The notes below the pieces were generated by a model. That model ran no database searches and had not been told where the DNA came from. It saw only the letters and a list, made by a program, of their open reading frames with translations. A DNA stretch of 64,000 bases, from positions 18,216,429 to 18,280,428 of the forward strand of contig NC_063264.1 of the NCBI RefSeq assembly GCF_019578655.1, in the 5' to 3' direction. Origin of the DNA: Ricinus communis. Its lineage: Eukaryota; Streptophyta; Magnoliopsida; Malpighiales; Euphorbiaceae. Positions 1 through 12,800 of this stretch are shown here, in pieces. Every line of letters starts with the position of its first letter. Position 1 is the stretch's first letter. The position numbers were made by a program, and so were the translations under genes.

Positions 1-1735
1 CAACAAATACGATTGGACATTAAACCAACCTGTTGATTTTCCTTTATATTTGGTACTACTATAATACTCATTCCCAAAAGAACTTTCTGCTTCAATTTGA
101 CTAGAGTGATTGTTATTAGACTTTTTTCTTCCTTCTTTAGTACTTTTCTTTCTCTTGACAATAACCTACATATAATAGAGTTAGAAGATACAATATAGGT
201 CAATAAAAAAATAAATATAGTATTAAAGTAGTATTTATCTAGCTTCTTTAATCCTGCTCGGGCATCCTCTCATATTATGCCCCATGCTTTTACATGATAT
301 GCAAGTCATTATTATTCCATGTCTCCTAAGCTTACCAACCTTTTTCACCTCATCCATGTCCTTTCTTCTTGTTTTTTTTAGCCTTATTGACATCTTTCTT
401 ACTGAAGGTGGCAGAATTGGTTCAGCTCATGTTTGAGTCCAAATATGTTTTTTCCTAAGTGGCTGTAGAGAATAAGTGTATGCCTTCAAATATATGTCTT
501 TATAGTACTAAAAGGCAATAAAATCTTCAGGGTTCTTGTTTGCATAATATTTGGCATAAACAGTATGTTAACATGGTATCTTATTCGTACGATGACATCA
601 CTTTCCTTTTATATTTTTGCATACAATCATGCTAACTTTAAGCTTGAAATCTGTCTACAAAGTGACTTAATATCTTTAATTTTAATACTAGGTCTTGTCA
701 TGATTCTATTCTTAAATAATGTAGCAAGAAAGCTTGAGTTAGCCATCCTATTTTTATCTACCCTGGTATACTTGTGCCCATGATGATAAGTCTTCACTGT
801 AGAAGTGTCATCTTTGTTATGATAGCTCTTAAACAACACCCAAGAACAACCCTTTTTGCAATATACTCTTAGCCTTCTTATTCCATTCTTTACAAAACGT
901 ACATCCAAACCTTTCAATACAACATACTTTACAACAACATATCTTAATTGAGCAACATTTTCAAATACCATTCTAGATAGAACACAAGTATGATAGCATC
1001 CTCTTCATATTTTACTATAGTACTAGGTCTCCTCTTAGCATCATCTCCACAATTGTCATTTGTTAAACTATAGTAACTACCTAAGTCATTACTGTCAATA
1101 TGTTTGTTGCTATTAGTAGAGCTTCCATCAGAATTTTCTTTTATTTCATCCTCATCATCTACTTCTTCATGGTCTCCATTTTGCACATGCTCTCATATCT
1201 CATCATTCACAATCTTGGTTGAATTTCTAGACCAGTAGTTTTTACCCTTTGCCTAGGCTTTTGGATTTCATCATCCTCATCATCAATCAATAAGTTGACA
1301 AACACAACAAATTAATTAAAAGTAAGATAAGGTTAATAATCATCAAACTCTACATTTTTTCTCCTATTTCCATTTTTCCTAACATTACCTTTCACATTAA
1401 CCTCCTTAAAAAAGCAGTATACTCATCCTTAGTGACAATAGAGTTCTGACTTCTTAAGCCAACTTGAACAAATGGTTGATTAGGGGTCTCACTAAATGAG
1501 ATAAATCCATTTCCTTTTATGTGATCGATGTAAATATTTAGTTCATAATCATTTCTAAGCTGCCCACAAGTTAACATGACACTAGCATCATATATTAATA
1601 ACTGAAACTCACTAACACTCCTACCTTTATAATATAGTCCATTAATCTTTATGTAACCTAATTCTTTAACATATGAAAACAAGTTTGGATAAGAAAGCAA
1701 ATCAATGTCCAGGTATTCCTCTGCTAGTTTCACTT
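1..1735 (-). pseudogene. Mutator-like (mudrA-type) transposase, core-deleted relic
   Basis: This is a broken plant MULE transposase read right to left. Positions 1392-1733 give the N-terminal PB1-like domain (113 aa, beginning MKLAEEYLDIDLLSYPNLF). An acidic linker follows at 944-1186. The MuDR N-terminal domain is at 627-971, with the typical RFVKN, RLRVYCKKGCSW and FKSYH pattern. Further left are the end of a SWIM zinc finger (IPC, a stop, then HTV, near 555-600), the tail PEDFIAF and PILPPSVRK, and a CCHC knuckle CISCKSMGHNMRGC near 265-310. A lysine-rich tail at about 1-166 may be a further exon running off the window. The DDE catalytic core is missing between about 600 and 630, where the MuDR domain joins the SWIM finger almost directly. 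Stops and frameshifts confirm that it is dead. The domain identities come from remembered family motifs. Confidence 0.82.
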
Positions 1736-2492
1736 TTCCTCCTACATACTACCATTAGTCTTAATAAGCCTCCCTTCATAATGTATCAATACCTTTACAT
1801 AATAACAAGTTGACATTATTCTGTATTAGAAAACAAACAAACTGAAATCACTAACTTTAATAACTAAATACAAATGCATGGCAAGTTACTGCTATAAATT
1901 ATGCAATTAATGTTAATAACTAATAAAGGGCACATATATTAATTCAACAACAACCGAAACTCAAATTATAACCCTAACAATATTATTTTAATCAAATTCC
2001 AAGATCACCACGTCATTATGTCATTATAAAAATATAAGAATATAAAACTCTAGGGGATCATAGAACATAGCATAAAAAGAATGTAATAAGAATCGACAAT
2101 AAAAAAGTCCAGTAGGAACAAATATACACACCTTTTCAAATAGTTGGTCCACCACAAACTCAATAAATCTATTTCTTTTTTGTCTCTCCTAAAGAGCGGA
2201 GACAACGAGAGCTGAAATACAGAATTAAAGACGAAAGAATTTCTCCTTATATGTCTCTCTCTGTCATATTCTAGTTAATTGAAAACATGCACAAAAGAAT
2301 AAAACCTTAAACTGATTTAGAGATTGAAATATAAATGATAACGTTTTATTGTCATATACTTGTTTTATTGTAAACTAATTCTCTTTGTCCTAATCATTGA
2401 GTATAGGAAATCTTTATCCTACTCATATGTTCTTATACATTCACGCTAAAAAATTATAAGCATATATTACATGCTCATTGCTGCTATTACAC
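1736..2492. other. AT-rich intergenic stretch
   Basis: No convincing gene is visible. The sequence is AT-rich and may include the 5' end of the Mutator-like relic and its terminal region, but I could not identify terminal inverted repeats or a target duplication. Confidence 0.5.
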
Positions 2493-2620
2493 AAGTCCTT
2501 AAGAGAGATGTAAAGTAAATATATAAGGGCTTGATAGAGTAAAATATATGTACAATAAGTCCTTAAAAGAGATGTAAAGTAAATGTACAAGGGCTTGATA
2601 GAGTATAATATATGTACAGG
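2493..2620. repeat. 64-bp tandem duplication upstream of the F-box gene
   Basis: Two near-identical copies (2493-2556 and 2557-2620) share AGTCCTTAA, AGAGATGTAAAGTAAAT and AGGGCTTGATAGAGTA in the same order. They differ at a handful of positions. The second copy ends about 135 bp before the F-box start codon, so it lies in the probable promoter. Confidence 0.8.
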
Positions 2621-2756
2621 GGCTCAATAAAACAAAATTTAATAATTCAGGAGCCAAATTATGTGTTTTGCCTAAAATCTTTCACCTTCCTTGGTTACTT
2701 TTGTTATTTATATTTTATTTATTACTTTTCACTTTATAGTTGTGTTTCAATTTCCA

Positions 2757-4868
2757 ATGGAGCATCTGCCTGAGCCGATACTGCTCGAGATCCTAACTCG
2801 TCTCACCGATTCAACCGAACTCGCACGGTGCCGGCTCGTTTCCAAAACATTCAACAAACTGATCTTCTCCGATATCCGTTCAATAAACCTTACATGCACC
2901 TTATCCCGATATCTAAAATCAAGGTCCCCGAATACAAAAGACCAAATTACTCCTTTCAAGAGGATATTCAACAGGCTAGTGAATCGCAGCGATTCATTGG
3001 TTGTTGATTCTGTTACAATTGGTGTGGAGAAGTCGCTCTGCGGAATAACGTATGACGATGTGGAAGAGGATGAGTGGTCAGATGATTTGTATTTGAGCGA
3101 GGTTGAGTTTGTTAAAGAGTGGCTGCTGTTGCCTAGGGTTTGTAGAGAGCTGAAATTTCTTTCTATTTCCGATTTCTGGATTCAAGCATGTTGGCGACGC
3201 TCTCAGATTTTAGCTCTTGTTTCTTCTTGCTGTGAGTTCTTTTTTAATGATATTGATCGATTGCTTTCTTACTCGTGTATAGATTTATTTTCTTGTAGTT
3301 TTAGGCTCTGTTGTTTCGTTGAAAACATTTTCCTGTATTTGGTCCATCAAATAAATTATCGGCGATCATATCCGGTCACCGCAAAAAATCTCAAATTGGT
3401 CTTATGACTGTTGTGTTTGGGGTCTTTTTTTTTTTTTCTAAAGCAAGGATTAAGTGGAAATGAATTCTTTTCGACAAGTTTTGACGCTTGAAATGTATTT
3501 ACCTGTGTTTAGCTTATTTATAAATTTATGTAGGTATTCTTTTTTTCTGTACTTTGTAAAGCATTAAATTGGTAAAGTATAGGTTCTTTTCAAGTTAGTA
3601 AGTTAATTTGGGAGAACAAAAAAATCATGTATGGTGAGGAAATATATCTTAACTAATCTCAATGAAAATCTTTTCCCCGTTGTTTGAAGAAATAAAAATG
3701 TTGCCTTAAGTTATGGATTGAGTAATTATGCAATTGTGCATCTTTTGGTGCCTCTATGTTGGATTGTTTGTTTAGAACATGGGCAAGCAGTGGTGGGCAA
3801 GCGAGAATGTGAAAGAGTATAATTTCCACCAAAAACACTTGAAAACTTTAGTCCGGCCCCATTTAAATTATTCTTTTACTTCTCTAGGAACTGTGTTTTA
3901 GTTTAAATTATCATGTAAACTGCTTTTTTTTTTTTTTTTTTTTTGTATCTTCATTTGCAGGCCATGGTCTTCTTGAGCTTGAGGTGAAGAATTCTTGGCT
4001 ATCAGTAGATGGTTTGATTCCAATGCCCGTGCTTACAAGTTTAACACTCGAGTCTATAAGACTAGATGATGAGAACTTAAGCAAGGTTAACCATTGCTTT
4101 CCTTGTCTAAAAGTTCTCAATTTGGTAGGAGTTGGAGGACTTAGAGAACCAAAGATCCATCTCTATCACCTTAGAACATGCCGATGGACAGTGTCAAACG
4201 CTCCAAATTCTCTATCTATTTTTGCTCCCAACCTGTTGAAACTTGAGCTTAATTGCATCGAACCAAGATCTCTTATTCTGGAAACTCCATTGTTGTCTGA
4301 TTTCTACCTTTCTATACGGAAAGCAAATAAGTTTAAAGTAAAACAGCTACATGATTTGAAAATCTTACAGCTTGAATCGACCGATATTCTTAGCCTCATA
4401 CGTTTGTTTCCTTCTAATAGTTCAGTTGAGAGGCTGACAGTTGACTCTCCGAAATATGCAATTCAAACTGATGAAATGATTAGGCTTAACCTGGAGATGC
4501 TGTTTGATGTGTTCATGAATGTGAGCTCACTTACTTTGTTGTCCGCTGCTTGGTCTGATATGGAGAAATGTTTTCTCACTAATGGTTTGCGGCATGATAT
4601 GGAAATGAAGGAGTTGAAAGAAGTAATTGTACAATTAGTTATACAAGATATTGATGTTACTTTGTCATTTATTTTCACAATCTTGGATAAGTGCACCAAT
4701 TTGTCAGATGTTGGACTGCTCATTCACTGTGAAGTAGATCCAAATGTTGCCAGCAGCCTCCTCTCTCGATGTAAAGCGGATCATCCAAGAATTAGATGGA
4801 GATGGGGAATGTGGAAGGAAGGCTCAAAAGGCACCTGGATCTCTGATGGCATCTATCCTGCTACCTAG
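2757..4868 (+). CDS. F-box/LRR-repeat protein, At4g29420-like (two exons)
   Basis: Exon 1 is 2757-3231 and exon 2 is 3961-4868. The donor is GTGAGT at 3232. The acceptor TTTGCAG ends at 3960 after a run of about 22 T. The split codon T|GC keeps the frame, and the product is 460 aa. The N-terminus (MEHLPEPILLEILTRL, then LARCRLVSKTFNKL) is a classic F-box for binding SKP1 in an SCF ubiquitin ligase. The rest is a weak leucine-rich region (for example ELKFLSISDFW and LKVLNLVGVGGL) that would bind the substrate. The C-terminus WRWGMWKEGSKGTWISDG matches my memory of At4g29420 (446 aa). The substrate is unknown. I chose the ATG at 2757 rather than the upstream in-frame one at 2691 because the F-box begins there. 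No lesion is seen. Confidence 0.88.
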
Positions 4869-5270
4869 TTATTTGACCGAGGTAGAGAATAAGCCTGATC
4901 TGTTTTAGCACTGCTAAATACACTGTACAAACTAGTGTAGTTACAGGAGCTTGGGAATACAAACATTACAAAAACATAAGGCAGATGCACATGAACCTCA
5001 TACAGGATGGTTGATGTGTCACTTCAAGCTAGCACAGTTAGTATACAATGGTAAGAAGCTTATATATGTACTGCATACTTGTGTCATGGTCTGATCTTTG
5101 GGTGTTAAATAATGCATATTCTTTGTAAAGATAAATTTAGCAAGTTCCCCAACTTCTCTCACTGCACAATTTCTGAAGTTGGAGAAGAATTTGCTGATGG
5201 GTGTTTCTTTTGCAATTTGTACAGTAGATTTGTAATTTGGGAGTAGAAATACTGCCCTGAGATTGTCAGT

Positions 5271-5391
5271 AATAAATAGCTGATTAAGTTGTTATGCTCC
5301 TGCTGAATGTCTTGCGGTTTTCTTTTTCTTTTTTCCTGCAGTAGTAATAGGTTGAGAATCAGGATACTGGATGTATTGTATTAATAATAAA
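5271..5391 (+). terminator. Candidate polyadenylation signals of the F-box gene
   Basis: AATAAA occurs at 5271-5276 and again at 5386-5391, 400-520 bp after the stop codon, in a region without coding potential. Either could direct 3' end formation. This rests on the motif alone. Confidence 0.35.
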
Positions 5392-5439
5392 ATCATGCAA
5401 GAGATAAAATTACTTTTGCCTTCTGTTTCGAGCATTGTT

Positions 5440-5960
5440 CAGTGATTTCCGTCTTTGTAATTGGGAAGAATGGGATACTGGGAAGGTTAAATTTTCTCTA
5501 TGTTGGAGCCCGTTGGAATATAGGCGATGGGTTTGATACTGAGATTTGGCATTCCCCTCGGACTTCGTCTCTCTCTAGGTTTAGGCTATCAAGCTCTGCT
5601 CCTTATTCACTCTCTGATATGAGTCTCGTTTGATAGAGCTTGCCTCTCGTTTTTGTAATATGCATCTTATTCACTGTGTTTTGTCCCTATTGGTAATCTC
5701 TCAAGAACCCTATTGGTAATCTTGGGTAGAGGGACGCTCAGGTTTGGTTAGAACTCTGGAATTGCTATTTTCTGCAGAGCAGCGTCGGGCTCCTTGGTGG
5801 ATGGGAAGAGCCTTTTGCAAGAGATGTCCACCTCCTTTGTTTGAAGAAGCTACTGCAATTGAGACTCAATTTTGGCAGTGAGCAGTATTCGCTTTGAGGG
5901 GATTCTGCTCCTTGGGGAAATCAAAGTAATTAATGATCATATAAAAGCTCTGTTGTAATA
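5440..5960 (+). pseudogene. Possible LINE (non-LTR) reverse transcriptase tail fragment
   Basis: The reading frame at 5442-5633 contains GARWNIGDGFDTEIWHSPRT, then FRLSSSAPYSLSDMS. This recalls the region after the RT domain in plant LINE ORF2 proteins (RWRIGNG, then IW.DPWLP, then VSDL). Downstream, about 5800-5890, a frame-shifted stretch with PPPLFEEATAIE is faintly like their RNase H region. It is short, broken and has no clear ends. The match is by eye only. Confidence 0.35.
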
Positions 5961-6550
<590 letters not shown>

Positions 6551-6551
6551 A

Positions 6552-6596
<45 letters not shown>

Positions 6597-6651
6597 CAGT
6601 AGGCTGATGCTGCTGTAATATATATGCCATTACTTTTTATCCTGCAATGCT
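6551..6651. repeat. (AT)19 microsatellite inside an imperfect hairpin
   Basis: An uninterrupted run of 19 AT units lies at 6557-6594. The flanks form inverted arms: CGGCATATAT with ATTACAGTAG on the left, and CTGCTGTAATATATATGCC on the right, around a short centre. The microsatellite appears to be an expansion inside one arm of an older palindrome. Confidence 0.75.
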
Positions 6652-6851
6652 CATATTGGACTTATTTATATGCCGTCGTAGACGAGTCAATATCAGCTCA
6701 AATGCAGCATTAGCAGCCCCATAACACAGATGTTTTTTGAAGATCTTTTAACACAACCAGCTCCAAACAAAAACTAGTCTGACAGTAATTGAATCTACAA
6801 ATGCAACGAATGCAAAGAATGACATGTAGTCCTCCTGTGACAGAAGGAATA

Positions 6852-9800
6852 TCAGTTCTCATTTGGCAATACAAGGCGATCTTGACCTTCCACTAACTTT
6901 ACAGATTGGATGATATCCCCAGTTTTTATCTGTGAAAGGATGTCTCGCCCAGTTGTGGCATATCTGCAAAGAGAAACAGTATAAATTAAATTAAATGAAT
7001 CCACTAGCACAAGCACCTTAATTATACAGATCATGACAAGATAGTAAATCACATAAAGAGATACCCGAAAACTGAAAATTGTCCTTCATCGAAAGATAAG
7101 CCTCCCAAGCCGGACTGTAAATGAGCATAAAAAAAAAAAGAAGCATGAATTGCACTCTTGATGGACAAAAAATTTAACAGGTAAGGAAAATGAAGAAGAA
7201 TATAATATCAGACCAAAATTGTATGGCATGTTAAATATAATTCTGACTTCTAAACTTTCTTCTGGGTATACAGCTAATTCAACAAGAAGTTGAACTGGAC
7301 TTACATTTCTTTTATCATAGAGATAGAAGAAAAACTGATACGGCGCTGAATACTCCTCAGAGACCTCACTGTGAGCCATTGCTACTGCTCCATAAACAGA
7401 TAGTGGAAGCACTGGCAATTCCCCATCCTTCCATATGGTAACCAACAACAATGAAAAATTATGTTTTGCCAGTTGCAATTGCTAGAGCATAAAACAGGAA
7501 TGTTATTCTTACCTGTACACTTAGTGTTGTTCGGTATAAGGGCTCAAATTGCCCCGATGGCTTTATTTCTAAAGGAACACTATAACCAGTGTTCTTGTCA
7601 TTCCCACTGCCTATAATAACAGCTTGGTCAGTGCAGCTGATCTTTGCTCCATCATATGCCCCATCAACTACCTGAAGCATTATCAGTTAAGAGTCTCCTA
7701 TCAAAGGGGCAATATAGTCCACTAACCACAGACATCAAATTAAAAAATAAATTGCACAAGATTAAAGCTCGAGGAAGCAATCTGAAGGGAAAATGAAGAA
7801 AGATCAAACCTAGAAGAGACAGGAAATTATAGACATCTACTGATTGGCCTTTTCATTTCTTCAAAATGCATGTTGGAAAATATTCCAACATATGAGAGTT
7901 CATCATTGCTTGTCATGCAAAACCTTAATTTGAAGGTATAGAAAATGTAATTGAAAGAGCATTGGAAACCAAAAATCCATGAGGCTGAAGTGAGGTTCAA
8001 CTACCTTACCAGTTTTGCAAAATTTCCAGTTGTTAATGGCGCTGAATATCCATCTAGAACAACCTGAATCCATGGGTGAAATGATCAGTTAATTTTACAC
8101 ATTCAGCAAATCAGTTAGCATTTTTAGTCACATACAAGATAAGGTATATGGATCCGGATGTTATTGATGAAAATTATAATGCCTTGCAAATCAGGCACAA
8201 TATTTGAGCAGAGACCAAGAGTAAGGTAGCAGTCACAGCAAAAAATGTTATAACCCAAAGCACCAAGTAAAATCTAATGCAAATGGAACATAAACTATAT
8301 GTAGCAGCCACGGCAATAAGCCTCCATTGGTCAAGTATACAAAAAGTTATAAAGATATTGTAACTAGACATGAGAGAGAAGGTGGAGAGGGTGAACGAAA
8401 GACTTCTGGGGTTCTTGAGTTCATTAACCTGATCGAATGAACCATAAAGGATGATGCAGTTGTAATAATCTGGTTCAAGAACTATTAACTTAACTGACAA
8501 ATCCTTGCCTAGCCCCAACCTGCAAACTCCAGACTCTCATAAAACATGTTGCAGCAGGCTAGAATTGTACAACATTTTAAGATACAGACTCTCATATTGT
8601 ATTAAACTTTTAGCACAATTGGCCATGTTAGGAATCTTTATTTCTTTGAAAGGAAAGGGTGCATCTGTTGGTGATGAAAGACTTTAAGTGGATACATGCC
8701 CAAAGGATTGGTAGCATAAAGGGTGCGCGCACTGTGCTCCTTAGTATTTGTATACAGAAACTTTTCCATAAATAAAGTTTTGAGATAATAACCAACTGAC
8801 ATAGCCTTTACACCTAAGAAAGTATTAGTTGAGTCATGGACTCACGGGTACAACGCCTAGACCATGCATCCTATAAACCAAAATGGAAAAAGAATTATAA
8901 TGATTCTTGCTTGTCACATTCGTCTAGACATGGTTAAAGTAATTTAGCGAACCTGAATTTTAGCAGTCTTTCTTTCCTCACCACCAGCTTCAGGGGTAAA
9001 TGTCGAACCATCTGCTTTCTCAACAGTAAATTCTACAGTTCCTCTGCCTGTTAGCCTACAGTATGTAAAATATTTCAAAGTATTCAATTAATAGATAACA
9101 CAAAAAAGAGCACACCTTGAATTTTGAGCACATAACAAAATCTGTTATAAGCATACTAAATTAATCAACTGCATATTCAGAAAGCATTCAAATAAAAGAC
9201 TAGCTATATTATGGAGATGTAACTGTAATCTCCATGTTAGTCCAAGCCCATAAAGAATACTTGGGCTAAAGAATACTTCATTGTGAAGTTGCTTTAGCTT
9301 GAAGAATAGTAAACAGGAAGTCTTGCTTAGAAAAGCCAATTAGATTGGTTGAGATTATTGGCAATATATAATTGCTATGCTTGCATGGGAAGTCGATGGT
9401 GAGGCCAAAGTGAGGAGACTTCTTCTTGTATTTTGGATGTGCCACAAAGGTGCAATTGAGAGGATGGTACTTGTGAGGTACAACAAGTGCTACAAAATGG
9501 GAATTAAGAGAGGCTTGGTGCCAAGTTGAGAGGCTCAAGCCTATTATAGAGATATGAATCTATGTTTGGAGACTCTTGTATATGAGGAGGCACTCTTATT
9601 GGTATACTTGGTTATTTTTATAGAAAATGGTATGGTTATGTTTAGAGGATAATGAGAAGGACATAATGTACTATTTACTATAATTGTATAAGCGAGATGG
9701 TTTCACAATTTGTTTCTGTAAAATATTAATATTGTTTAATATAATGGATGATCCTAGATGTAGGTTTACTGAGAGACCGAACTATGTTAAAATATTGTGT

Positions 9801-12800
9801 GTTTGTTTCTTAGCTCCTTTATTTGCGAGTTGATATTTACTTGTGTTTTTGTCTCCATATGAAGAGGACATTAATTTTTCTAGCATTCCAAGTGCATAAA
9901 AATGAGGTTAGCTGCAAATCAACCATTATCTTGATAGAAGATTTTATAAAAAGATAAATTGACCCACAAAAACAAAGAAAAAAGGATCAAGAGTCATCCT
10001 AGGTGCCATGATCAAGAGTCATCCTAGGTGCCATGAGAAATTAATCTAACTTCAAGGATTATTCAAAATGAAAAGATCTAAAAGCATGCAATTGCATTGT
10101 CATTTTAACCTTTACATCAAAACATAGTTCGACTTCTTTCATGTTTTGGTTTGTTTGCCTCAGCATGCAATGTTCCAAAGTAGTCACTCAAACAAAACAA
10201 TCATCACTTAATTATGTAGAAGAATATATTTAAATTTCTTTTCTTGGACAAGCATACTTAACTCAATTAGAAGAGTTAGATATAGATAGCACCAATCATG
10301 TATAGAAATGTGCATGATACGGATCATTTAAATAAAAGAATAATAAATATACCCCCATAAATATATATCTGCTTTCGCTTAGCATGTGGATCTTTGGATC
10401 AGAATGGCAATCCAGAGAGCCCTAAAATCATATATCATCGCACTCATTTGTAAAGAAACATGCTTAGATGATAATCCTATAGAGGAATGACCTTGGATAT
10501 TTCAAGTATTGCTGAGGCAACAAAAATTGCAACCCAGGAGCCTGTTACAAAAAACAATATTACATCAATATTTCCAGCATGCTAAATATCATTTGTTTGG
10601 TAAATCTCATAAGTTTCCTCAACCATCCTAATAGATATAATTTAGGGACTGCATATCAATTCTTTAGCTGATTTTCACATATCTTATAATGCATTTGCTT
10701 AAAAAGAACCATCCAATGTTAATGAGGAGTATGTACTCATGTTTACCTGCAGCAACTCCAGCTCTGCAACTGTATCCAGTGAAGATGCAAGTCCAACAGA
10801 AACTTTATCTGGATCCTGTTCCTTAATGCATTGAATGAGTGCTTGTAAACCACCCTAGCAGAAAGGGGCACTCTACTATCAGTCCAATAAATTCTACCAT
10901 ATCTACTTAAAACTAAAGTTCTTGTTACTTGATAAATGATCTTGGATAGAACTCATTCCCAAAAGCTAGCTCAAAGGAAGAAGGTGTCCAATCCACTTAT
11001 ATACACTATAACAGCCCGGTAACTAAGTGATCTCAGACAAAAGGCCGGCTCTGATACCACAACAAATGGGCTTGGATAGAACTCATTCCCAAAAGCTAAC
11101 TCAAAAGAAGAGGGTGCCAAATCCACTTATATACACTATAACAACCCAATAACCAAGCAATGTGGGATAAATACAACTTCTAACATTACTGAAATAAAAG
11201 GAACAAAATTCTTATTACAGACTCAATAGCTTTTGCAAGATAAATAATCTCTAGTAGATACATTTGTGATTTAGATGCAGTAAGATACTATTCTTTTTTC
11301 TTGTTGTACCTCACAACAGGAACAGCAGAATAACATATTCCAGTACTACATCAAGAAATAGGTAGCTTTTCATGTGTCAATAACATAATACTAATTCTTG
11401 CATGCTCTTATAATTTATTCTGCTCAAAAAAAGCATCACAAAGTTACTGTTCTTCACCTATTACTGTAGATATTAAGACAGTGGTTAAGCAAAGCAGAGT
11501 TCATAAGCATGTGTGTGCATATTAAAACACCTAGACACTGTATATCTATTTTTTGCACATACTTGTGCATGCATTTTGGTCAGCCCACCCTATTTTACTA
11601 GTTAATGTACCACAGTCCAGATAAGATAAGAATATCTAGGCGGCTCTCTCACCTATAAGAGCCAATAATCTTCCAAAGTGCCTTCCCATACCTTTCCATC
11701 AATTAGAGATGCATACAATGCCGATCCCTTTTCCTTCAAGTCTGCTGGTATACTTGCCAAAATAGAATCCTTTTCATCTTTTGCTATCTGAGTTAAAGGG
11801 GGAAAATAAAAAAACTAATTATATTAAGTTATTGTGCCAAATGATGTGAAAATGAACAAGATAAGATCAGTGGTAACGAGTTTACGAAAATAAGTGGATT
11901 AAGTTTGATGTATACTAACTACAAAAACACGGGTCAACACATTTTACATAAGGATGAAAGGGTTAGGTCCAGAATAATTAATGATGGTGATCTACATGTG
12001 AATCCTTCAATGACTAAAAGGCACATGAGAGAATCTCTCCAAAAAATAATATCCAATCATAGAAGATGCACAAATGCCTACCTGATAACTGTAATATAAC
12101 TAATTAAATTGCACTGAACTAAAAACCTTGAACAGTACCACTTTTATAATATGATCTCCGGATGTGATTATATAAGAAACTAAGCATACCTTTAGTGCTT
12201 TCTTCACATTTCCCTCCATGGTCCCATAAGGTTTCCTCTGTGGAATTCTGAGCAAGAATGAAATATCCTCCAGAGAATTCTGGAAGCAATAAAGCAAAAA
12301 TCATTTGCTAATTGATTAAGCATTGAGATTTGAGGAAATAATAGCACATCTATAATTACTAAGGACCTGTATAGCCTTCATATTTGTGTTTGCTGGAATA
12401 GCCCTTCTTAAAGCAAGTTCCCCAGTTCTGGGAACTTTGGTGTCTGGAGAGTAAAGCACTGCTTCTGCTGGAGAAACAGACCAAAAGTCCAAACCAACCA
12501 AAGGCAGCGGTGACGAAATTTGCACAAAGATAAGGATCACAGCAATTAAACTCTCAAGTTTCTTCGTTCCATGTTCAAAAGTGCTTGTGCATAAATTAGT
12601 AGTGATATCTTGCCTGTAAGCTAGATCCTGCATGACTGAAAACCCACCTTAGAACACATTTTCCAAATTATGAACACTTACATAAAGTTCTGTTATTTTC
12701 CTGATGCACAGTATATTTTCACCAGTAAGTAAGAATGAATGCCAGGAAAATAGTCCATATTATCTAGTATTCATTATTTGTCACTTGATCACAAAGGAAA

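Noticed and set aside
4463..4723. Minus-strand frame over F-box exon 2
   Set aside because: It is the antisense shadow of a clearly coding exon.
9145..9538. Minus-strand frames of 64 and 86 codons inside CYP37 intron 6
   Set aside because: They lie in the solo-LTR-like insertion and do not join in frame to the CYP37 exons, which splice correctly without them.
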